From an uncultured Selenomonadales bacterium (GTDB lineage Bacteria > Bacillota > Negativicutes > Acidaminococcales > Acidaminococcaceae), in contig OMWZ01000020.1 of assembly GCA_900314855.1 (NCBI GenBank), positions 1 to 53,919 of the forward strand: a stretch of DNA of 53,919 nucleotides. The letters are read 5' to 3'. Shown here piece by piece: positions 48,054-53,919 of the stretch. How positions within the stretch are numbered: position 1 is the stretch's first letter; the number at the start of each line of letters is the position of its first letter. The position numbers and the translations under genes were made by a program. The notes below the pieces were generated by a model. The model had not been told where the DNA came from, searched no databases, and worked only from the letters and a program-made list of their open reading frames with translations.

Positions 48054-48992
48054 TCAGTCCTCCTTTTCCCGGGCCGCGATGCGCGGATCGAGAACCCCGC
48101 AGAGAAGGTCAGACAAAAGGTTGACTCCAACGTATATGAGGGACATCCAGATGACATAGGCCTGGATGACGGGATAATCACGCAGCAGGATCGCGTCGAC
48201 GGCCAGCTTGCCGATGCCGTCCCAGAGAAAGATGGATTCGATGATGGCGGCCCCGCCCAGCAGGGATCCGGCGGATACGGCCAGCAGCGCCAGCAGGGGC
48301 GCCAGGACGGACCGCAGTACATAGTGGGTAAGGACGAACCGGTAGGACAACCCCCGGGACAGGCCGGCCTGTACATAGTCCTTGCCCAGTTCATCGAGAA
48401 ACACGGCCCGTATCTGCCGCGTGTATTTGGCGGTCATGGACAGGGAAAGGGCAAGGGCCGGCAGGATGGGCAGCCCGGCGGAGCTGGAGCCCAGGAAAGA
48501 AAAAACATGCCATTTCACCGCGAACACATACAACAGGATAATGGCGATAAAGAAATCCGGCAGGGCATTGCCGAGAAAAGACAGCAGGCGGACCAGCTGA
48601 TCCCAAATGCTGTCTTTGCGGATGGCGGCGAGAATGCCCAGCGGCAGGGACAGGAACAGGGTTAGCCCCAGTGCCAGGACCATCAATTCCAGGGTGGCAG
48701 GCAGTTTGTCCGTGATTGTCGCAAAGACGGACGCCCCGGAAACAAAGGAATTTCCCATATCACCATGGAGCAGGCGGATGACCCAGGCCGCGTACTGGGT
48801 GAAAAAGTCCTGGTCCAGGCCCAGGGCAGCGCGGCGGGCCGCGGCGGCCGCTTCGCCGGCTCCTCCGTTCTGTTCATACAGGAGATCGACCGTATCGGTC
48901 GCGACGGTGTGCATTAGGGCGAAGGAGAGAAACGTAATACCTGCCAGGATAGGAATCAGGTGCAGCAGCCGCTGTAGTATATACCGTTTCAT
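48054..48992 (-). CDS. ABC permease, OppB/NikB-type
   Basis: 312 aa. N-terminal YILQRLLHLIPILAGITFLSFALM, a periplasmic loop AALGLDQDFFTQYAAWV, and the EAA-type loop GKDYVQAGLSRGLSYRFVLTHYVLR are typical of B-type subunits. First gene of the operon, with a divergent promoter region shared with the methyltransferase-CsoR gene. Confidence 0.95.
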   Translation of the reverse strand: MKRYILQRLLHLIPILAGITFLSFALMHTVATDTVDLLYEQNGGAGEAAAAARRAALGLDQDFFTQYAAWVIRLLHGDMGNSFVSGASVFATITDKLPATLELMVLALGLTLFLSLPLGILAAIRKDSIWDQLVRLLSFLGNALPDFFIAIILLYVFAVKWHVFSFLGSSSAGLPILPALALSLSMTAKYTRQIRAVFLDELGKDYVQAGLSRGLSYRFVLTHYVLRSVLAPLLALLAVSAGSLLGGAAIIESIFLWDGIGKLAVDAILLRDYPVIQAYVIWMSLIYVGVNLLSDLLCGVLDPRIAAREKED

Positions 48993-49039
48993 CTAAACTA
49001 CCTCTTTCCTATGGACAACTTACGGGTAGGAATATGTCT

Positions 49040-49069
49040 ATTATACCGTGCTTTTCAGGAAACCGGTAA
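49040..49069 (-). promoter_or_regulatory. Promoter of the Opp/Nik-type operon
   Basis: Minus strand: TTACCG (49064-49069), 18 bp, consensus TATAAT (49040-49045). Confidence 0.65.
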
Positions 49070-49075
49070 GCCCGG

Positions 49076-49085
49076 TAGGGGGATA
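49076..49085. promoter_or_regulatory. Possible CsoR/RcnR-type G-tract operator
   Basis: TAGGGGGATA lies just upstream of the operon's -35. CsoR-family operators are short TA-flanked G/C tracts. The match is partial and not a full inverted repeat. Confidence 0.3.
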
Positions 49086-49120
49086 GGGACGCGAAATCCC
49101 CGGCTTTTTCAGGGATAGGT

Positions 49121-49138
49121 ACGGGCCCCGCGGCCCGT
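49121..49138. promoter_or_regulatory. Inverted repeat in the divergent promoter region
   Basis: ACGGGCC/GGCCCGT with a 4-bp spacer, 10 bp upstream of the methyltransferase-CsoR -35 box. A possible operator for that protein. Confidence 0.45.
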
Positions 49139-49147
49139 CCGTTTTCG

Positions 49148-49176
49148 TTGACAGATGGCGGCGGGATCCGTATCAT
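49148..49176 (+). promoter_or_regulatory. Promoter of the methyltransferase-CsoR gene
   Basis: Consensus TTGACA (49148-49153), 17 bp, TATCAT (49171-49176). Confidence 0.78.
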
Positions 49177-49206
49177 GAAAGGGAAGAATATTTTCAGGTA
49201 GCGGGG

Positions 49207-50172
49207 ATGGCTATGGATAAAGAACACGTGTTTTTTGAAAATTATGCCGGGACCTGGGATCGGGACCGCAAGGAAAACCCGGAAATCCTGTCCTTCCTGA
49301 TCAAACTGGCAGGTCTTTCGGCAGGGGATACCGTACTGGACGCCGGCTGCGGCACAGGAATCCTGCTGCCCTATCTGCGGCAGGCCGTTACGGATACGGG
49401 GCGGATAGAGGAACTGGATTATGCCCATGGCATGCTGGAACAGGCCAGGCGAAAATTCGCGTCCTTCCCGGGCGTGACGTACACGGAAAAGGATATCCTG
49501 AAATACAAACTGCCGCCGGAGGCATATGATGCCATTGTGTGCCTGAATTTTTATCCCCATGTCGCGCAGTACAAAGAAGCCTTTGTCAAAAAAATGACAG
49601 CCGCGCTCAAACAGGATGGCTCCCTTCTCCTGATGCATGATATGCCCCGCAGCCGGGTCAATGCCCTGCATAACCAGGGAAAAACCACACCGTCCCGCGT
49701 GCTCCCGCCGGTGGATATCATGGCGGACCTGCTGATTGCGGCAGGGCTCACGGTGACGATCGCCATGGATACGGAGTCGTTCTATTTCCTCAAGGCGGAA
49801 AAGAGACAGGGCGTTCCGTACGAGCAGTACCCGGAACAGACGGACCCCGGGGAACGGACTGTTCCGGAACCCGGGCGGCAGGGGCCTGGACGCCGTCATG
49901 GTCCGGCGCATCCCCATACGCAGACCCGGGCGGTCCTGAACCGGCTGGCCCGGATCAGCGGTCATCTGGAAGCCATCAAACGCATGGCGGCGGAAGGCTG
50001 TGACTGCAGCGATATCCTGATCCAGATTTCGGCTGTCGACGCGGCGCTGCGCAGCGTGGGAAACGTTATCCTCCGCGATCATATCGATCGCTGCATTGTC
50101 GATGCTGTCAAGGAAAATGACAAGGAAGCCGTGGAGAATCTGAAAAAGGCAATCACGACATTTATGAAATAG
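49207..50172 (+). CDS. SAM methyltransferase fused to a CsoR-type metal-sensing repressor
   Basis: 321 aa (ATG at 49213 is an alternative start). Residues about 25-200 are a class I methyltransferase: VLDAGCGTGILLPYL (motif I), acidic residue at the end of strand 2 in EELDYAHGMLEQA, and AYDAIVCLNFYPH (motif IV). A Pro/Gly/Arg-rich linker (about 203-237) leads to a full CsoR/RcnR four-helix domain (238-321): RLARISGHLEAIKRM and ILIQISAVDAALRSV. Cys267, His292 and Cys296 have the exact spacing of the CsoR Cu(I) triad (Cys-25-His-4-Cys), with Cys265 extra. It is divergent from the ABC importer, so it may regulate that operon. Confidence 0.88.
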   Translation: MAMDKEHVFFENYAGTWDRDRKENPEILSFLIKLAGLSAGDTVLDAGCGTGILLPYLRQAVTDTGRIEELDYAHGMLEQARRKFASFPGVTYTEKDILKYKLPPEAYDAIVCLNFYPHVAQYKEAFVKKMTAALKQDGSLLLMHDMPRSRVNALHNQGKTTPSRVLPPVDIMADLLIAAGLTVTIAMDTESFYFLKAEKRQGVPYEQYPEQTDPGERTVPEPGRQGPGRRHGPAHPHTQTRAVLNRLARISGHLEAIKRMAAEGCDCSDILIQISAVDAALRSVGNVILRDHIDRCIVDAVKENDKEAVENLKKAITTFMK

Positions 50173-50200
50173 GGAACGGGGGAGCCTCCGTTCCTTTTTT
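50173..50200 (+). terminator. Terminator of the methyltransferase-CsoR gene
   Basis: GGAACGG/CCGTTCC stem directly after the stop codon, followed by a run of eight T. Confidence 0.9.
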
Positions 50201-50206
50201 TGATCC

Positions 50207-50221
50207 ATACACGTTGTGTAT
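50207..50221. promoter_or_regulatory. Palindrome upstream of the CMD-cupin gene
   Basis: ATACAC-GTT-GTGTAT, 6-bp arms, 23 bp before the likely -35. A plausible operator for an unidentified regulator. Confidence 0.45.
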
Positions 50222-50244
50222 CGCGCGCGATTGCCGATAAGTAT

Positions 50245-50273
50245 TTCACAGAATGAATGGGACTTGCTATGAT
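50245..50273 (+). promoter_or_regulatory. Promoter of the CMD-cupin gene
   Basis: TTCACA (50245-50250), 17 bp, extended -10 TGCTATGAT (50265-50273). It leaves a GC-rich leader of about 130 nt. Confidence 0.6.
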
Positions 50274-50412
50274 AAGGAAAAAGCGGCTTCCGGCGCGTCG
50301 CGCTGCCGGACACGGAAACGGTCCCGGCGCCGAATGGCGCGAGCCACCGCGCGGGCGGCAGGGAGAACAGAAGCGGCATTCATGGGATTCGAAGGATACA
50401 GGAGGAATCAGG

Positions 50413-51147
50413 ATGGAAAAACAGACAGCAGGACGGAAGGCGCTGGGCGATTTTGCCCCGCAGTTCGCGGCGCTCAATGATGATGTACTCTTTGGCGAAG
50501 TCTGGGCCAAAGAAACGGAGCTTTCGCCGAAGCTCCGCAGTATCGTGACGGTTTCGGCGCTCGTGGGCAAAGGGACGGCCGGCGACGCGCTGCGTTATCA
50601 CCTGCAGACGGCACGGAAGCATGGCGTCACGAAAGAGGAGATGGCCGCGCTGCTTACGCATCTGGCCTTTTATGCCGGCTGGCCCAATGCCTGGGCTGCT
50701 TTCCCCGTGGCCAGGGAAATTTACGCGGACGCGGATGCGTCGGAAGGCCGAGGCGGCTTCTTTGGACTCGGGGAACCCAACGATGCCTATGCCAGGTACT
50801 TCACGGGGCAGTCATACCTGAAAGTCCTTTCCCAACCGGGAAATCCGCTCCCTGTCTGCAATGTCACCTTCGCGCCGGGCTGCCGTAATTTCTGGCACAT
50901 CCATCACGCGAAACAAGGCGGCGGGCAGGTGATTATCTGCGTCGACGGCGCAGGCTGGTACCAGGAAGAAGGCAAGGCGCCGCGGAGCCTGAATCCCGGC
51001 GACATCGTCGAGATCCCGGAAGGCGTCAAGCACTGGCACGGCGCGAAGAGAAACAGCTGGTTCTCGCATCTTGCCTTTGAAATCCCAGGCACGGAGGCGG
51101 GCACCGAATGGTGCGGGCCTGTCACGGAGGAAGAATACCCGCAGTGA
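50413..51147 (+). CDS. Carboxymuconolactone decarboxylase-like/cupin fusion protein
   Basis: 244 aa from the ATG at 50413 (AGGAGG 8 bp upstream; the longer frame upstream is Arg-rich and unlikely). Residues about 10-105 are an AhpD/CMD-like helical domain (SPKLRSIVTVSALVGKG, HLQTARKHGVTKEEMAALLTHLAFYAGWPNAW). Residues about 130-235 are a cupin with metal-binding FWHIHHAKQGGGQVIICVDG and IPEGVKHWHGA. CMD-cupin fusions are widespread but poorly characterised; small-molecule lactone chemistry or redox defence is possible. Confidence 0.88.
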   Translation: MEKQTAGRKALGDFAPQFAALNDDVLFGEVWAKETELSPKLRSIVTVSALVGKGTAGDALRYHLQTARKHGVTKEEMAALLTHLAFYAGWPNAWAAFPVAREIYADADASEGRGGFFGLGEPNDAYARYFTGQSYLKVLSQPGNPLPVCNVTFAPGCRNFWHIHHAKQGGGQVIICVDGAGWYQEEGKAPRSLNPGDIVEIPEGVKHWHGAKRNSWFSHLAFEIPGTEAGTEWCGPVTEEEYPQ

Positions 51148-51172
51148 ATCATCGGGGAATCTCTCCGGTGTA

Positions 51173-51213
51173 AAAAATCAGCCTCCCTCCATGGCTTGCC
51201 ATGGGAGGAGGCT
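51173..51213 (-). terminator. Terminator of the MBL-fold gene
   Basis: On the minus strand a 15-position stem AGCCTCCTCCCATGG / CCATGGAGGGAGGCT, loop CAAG, then GATTTTTT. Confidence 0.85.
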
Positions 51214-51276
51214 GGGAGACCGATGGTCTAAAAAATATGAAGGGAAATTCCGCGAACGAGTCGGGGTTTCCCTATT

Positions 51277-52392
51277 TTAGTGGCGAATCATCTTTCCTTT
51301 CATATGGATTCCTGTCTGCCCGGGGATGTAGATATTGGTCCATACTTCCAGGGTGTTCCAGTTCTGTACATGGATCACGGCAATGCCGGCATTTTCCTGC
51401 CAGTGGACCATGTAGACATGATCGGCGATTTCTTCGGCCGTGAAGGGCATCGTATCGGAGTAACCCTTATTTTCTCCCTCGGTCTGGGTGAAGGTAAGGG
51501 TTTTGTTGTCTTTGAATTCCACGTTGAACACGGCGGCAGGGGAGAAATCCATGAGGACGTGGTGGCCGATACCGGGGTAAAGGTCTTTGCGGGCCCAGGG
51601 TTCCGCGCCGGTAATGACCCGGGCGCCGAAGGCGAGCGTGTCTTTCCCTTCCAGGTCCGGATATTTTTCGCTCATGATGGAAACGATGGCGTCGGCGGTA
51701 TTTCCGCTGGTCAGGGCGTCCCGATAGTACTTGAGATATTCCAGGGTGCAGGAGAGGATGACAGGATTCCCCTTTCTTTCATCCTGGTAATGGTGGCTGG
51801 CAATCACTTGTTTAGGGGCAAGGGCCTGCATGGTTTCCACCTGGCGGATCCATTTGTCCAGTTCGTCCAGTCCCTTGGTGTCCGCCATCCAGGGGTGGCT
51901 ATCTTCGGCCAGGGATACGCCACCCAGGATGGTCTTGGCAGAAGGCACATAAAGGAAGCTGTGCATCTCGTCGTCGGGGCAGGTGACAATACGGATTTCC
52001 TCCCCTTCCAGCAGGGGCAGCTCTTTCACGGCTTCCGGCAGGATGAACCGGGCCGGCGCGTCTTTTCTCAGCGCCTTTTTCCATACGGCCAGCTTGTCCT
52101 CCATGCTGGCGGAAATCATCCAGGCGGTCTGAGCGGTGGAAAGGATACGGGCTTTCGGGAAAGCGTCTGCCAGTACATCCAGGCCGAAGTAGTAGTCCGA
52201 ATCGAAGTGGGAAATATAAATCACTTTCAGTTCTTTGCCGCTGTCCTTGAGGGGTTTCACCAGTTCTTCCGCATACTGTTTCTGGAACTGGGCGTCTACC
52301 AGGAACGCTTCCGTTTCTCCCGTAATGAGGGTCGACGTGACGTCAAAAATGGCATTGGCGCCGGGATGGTAAATGTGGAATGCAAGAGACAT
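51277..52392 (-). CDS. MBL-fold hydrolase-like protein with MoaF-like C-terminus
   Basis: 371 aa from the minus-strand ATG at 52392 (GGAAGAAAC upstream). Residues 1 to about 260 form a metallo-beta-lactamase fold: TSTLITGETEAFLVDAQF, then VIYISHFDSDYYFGLDVL where the usual HxHxDH is found. Here the motif reads H-F-D-S-D-Y, so two His ligands are replaced; HHYQDER later keeps a His. The C-terminal 100 residues (FNVEFKDNKTLTFT, DHVYMVHWQENAGIAVIHVQNW) resemble the MoaF lipocalin-like domain. Substrate unknown. Confidence 0.78.
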   Translation of the reverse strand: MSLAFHIYHPGANAIFDVTSTLITGETEAFLVDAQFQKQYAEELVKPLKDSGKELKVIYISHFDSDYYFGLDVLADAFPKARILSTAQTAWMISASMEDKLAVWKKALRKDAPARFILPEAVKELPLLEGEEIRIVTCPDDEMHSFLYVPSAKTILGGVSLAEDSHPWMADTKGLDELDKWIRQVETMQALAPKQVIASHHYQDERKGNPVILSCTLEYLKYYRDALTSGNTADAIVSIMSEKYPDLEGKDTLAFGARVITGAEPWARKDLYPGIGHHVLMDFSPAAVFNVEFKDNKTLTFTQTEGENKGYSDTMPFTAEEIADHVYMVHWQENAGIAVIHVQNWNTLEVWTNIYIPGQTGIHMKGKMIRH

Positions 52393-52559
52393 ATCTGTTT
52401 CTTCCTTTGGAAAGGCCGAAAGCCAACCGGTCCTGACCGGAAAAAGCAAAGGAACGGAGCGCGCCCCGCGCGGCGTTGGGACGGAGGCTGCCGTCCGGGC
52501 AAAGGGCGTTGTCCGGTCTGGGGGAAAGGGAATCGGCTTTGTTCCTATCATAAACAATA

Positions 52560-52588
52560 TTGCGAATAATAGATGATGAGTATATAAT
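52560..52588 (+). promoter_or_regulatory. Promoter of the autotransporter-like gene
   Basis: TTGCGA (52560-52565), 17 bp, TATAAT (52583-52588). The 52393-52678 gap also contains AT-rich sequence that must hold the minus-strand promoter of the MBL gene, which I cannot place. Confidence 0.7.
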
Positions 52589-52678
52589 AGATAAAGATTT
52601 ATAATTTTCTATAAATATGAGTTCACTACTCAGGGCGCCTGCCTTTTGGAGAAAGGGTGGGTGGAAAGGGGAGATACT

Positions 52679-53919
52679 ATGAAGTTCAAAGGGTATTACC
52701 GGATGGGGGACAAGAGACGGCAGTGCAAACCGCGCTGGCTTTGCTCGTCTGTCTGAGCCTATCGGGAAGTGTGTCCCTGGCAGCGGATCCGGCGGGACCG
52801 GATACGGGGAAAACGTACGATCAGGTGAATGCATGGAGCGGCGATGCCACAGATGGGGATCCCATTACCGTAAAGAACCTCCAGGGCTGGAACCAGGATA
52901 AGGTGACGGTCGGGACGGATGCCACGAATCACGTGACCATTGAAAACTATGGTGGCAGCAACGGAGGAGAGGCTACCGTCTTGGGGAAAAACATTGCCTT
53001 TACGGGTGGATTCAGTACTGGTGGCGCCATCACGGCCGGAAATGCCGCTACGGACAGCCTTTCGGCGGTAACCGTCAATGTGTGGGGACAGAGTGCGGAC
53101 GGACCAGTGGAATTGGACGGGAAGAATCTTTCCGTTACTGGCAGTGAGGGTGTCCATGCGACCAACGGCAGTACGGTGAACCTGGGCACCCAATATATGA
53201 CGGACGACCTGCACATACAGTCCCTGGACGTTTCCAATTCCAGTACGGTGAATATCGGCAATGCCAATGCCGGGGACGTCACCATTGAGGAATTCAAAGT
53301 GGCAGGCTTCCAGTATGATTCCTCTGGAAACACCCGTTTGAATACCGTCACCGTTTCCGGAAACAATTTAACCATCGGGAATACGAAGGCTGCCGAGTCC
53401 CATGCCCAGGTGACCTTCAACGCCCGGGGCAATGTAACCGCCGAGAACGGGCTGGTCATGACCGGATCCGGTCTTTCCAGTTCCACCCCCTATGCCGCCG
53501 TCACCGTGAACGCTGGGGGCGACGTGAAGGTAGGGAAGTATGGCCAGACCACCAATCCCTATGAACGCAATGCCGCGTTGGCTGCCGTAGGCGGCCATGC
53601 CAAAATCGAGGTGACGGCAGCGGGGAATTTGGAAGCACACGGGAATTTTGAAGCGACCGGGGATGGCAGCATTCGGGTAAAGGCCGCGAATATTTCTTCG
53701 GACAGGCTCCTCCATGCCACGGGGAAAAATGCCAGCCTGACCCTCCTCGCAGAAGATCCCGATGGAAATAAAGGCGAAATCAAGGCCCAGGAGCTCCAGG
53801 TGGACACCGACGGCACGGCTACCCTTACGGGAAAGACCATCACCCTGGCGCCGGACGGCAGGTCTTTTCACCGGTCTCTTCACGTGACGGATTGTGATGT
53901 AAACATGGATGCCGAGGAA
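52679..53919 (+). CDS. Large autotransporter/adhesin-like exported protein (partial, frameshifted start)
   Basis: The ATG at 52679 has a strong SD (AAGGGGAG), but its frame stops after 25 codons. From about 52723 another frame stays open to the window edge. It starts with a signal-peptide core (ALALLVCLSLSGSVSLAA) and continues as a Thr/Asn/Gly-rich repetitive passenger: VTVNVWGQS, LSVTGSEGVHATNGSTVNLG, LTIGNTKA, VTVNAGGDVKVG. One extra base in the G5 tract at 52705-52709 would join the two frames. The passenger looks like a beta-helix of an autotransporter or hemagglutinin; the C-terminal barrel is outside the window. The alternative is a start at GTG 52723. Confidence 0.75.

Overview
The window suggests a diderm Firmicute of the class Negativicutes, probably Veillonellaceae (Megasphaera-like). 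Outer-membrane features are present: a TonB-dependent receptor with its periplasmic ABC importer, and a large autotransporter-like exported protein. They sit among Firmicutes-type gene orders: a cggR-led glycolytic operon, a secG-esterase-rnr-smpB cluster, a preQ1-I riboswitch ahead of queT, and an ECF transporter. LarA-type lactate racemase and a lactate/malate dehydrogenase relative fit a lactate-using anaerobe. The species is an inference; no marker gene here settles it.

Layout. 1-95: 3' end of a 5S rRNA and its terminator. 293-5896: iron/heme-type uptake operon (TonB receptor, lipoprotein, permease, ATPase, CGGC protein). 6120-7805: CstA. 7843-9143: preQ1-I riboswitch, queT and queF. 9205-16416: central glycolytic operon (cggR, gap, a fused pgk-tpiA, gpmI, eno) with a CggR-like operator. 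16706-24383: secG, membrane pyrophosphatase, esterase, thioesterase, RNase R, SmpB and a YgjP-type metallopeptidase. 24530-28646: a short rubredoxin gene, a secreted protein, nicotinate phosphoribosyltransferase, a small acidic protein and an M20 peptidase. 28752-29104: tmRNA on the minus strand, partner of smpB.

29272-35370 is a five-gene, translationally coupled operon: a secreted protein, an ECF S-component carrying a large extracytoplasmic domain, a fused double ATPase, EcfT and an anchored beta-propeller. I think it is the strongest candidate here for an undescribed transport system. 35481-38385 holds an Mrp ATPase, three hotdog-fold proteins and an exported protein. 38493-41497 holds larA, a CPYC thioredoxin-fold protein and a divergent LDH/MDH. 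41653-42149 is a structured leader or ncRNA followed by a small ribbon-helix-helix-like protein.

42399-44134 is a tRNA-Val followed by a decayed prophage: an integrase tail, a portal fragment, a toxin-like C-terminus and small phage genes. 44153-48992 is a five-gene Opp/Nik-type ABC importer on the minus strand. It is divergent from a gene fusing a methyltransferase to a CsoR-type metal sensor (49207-50172). The window ends with a CMD-cupin protein, an MBL-MoaF-like hydrolase and the start of a large exported protein. The signal-peptide region of that last gene carries a frameshift next to a G5 tract.

All calls come from reading the sequence and from family knowledge; no database search was run.
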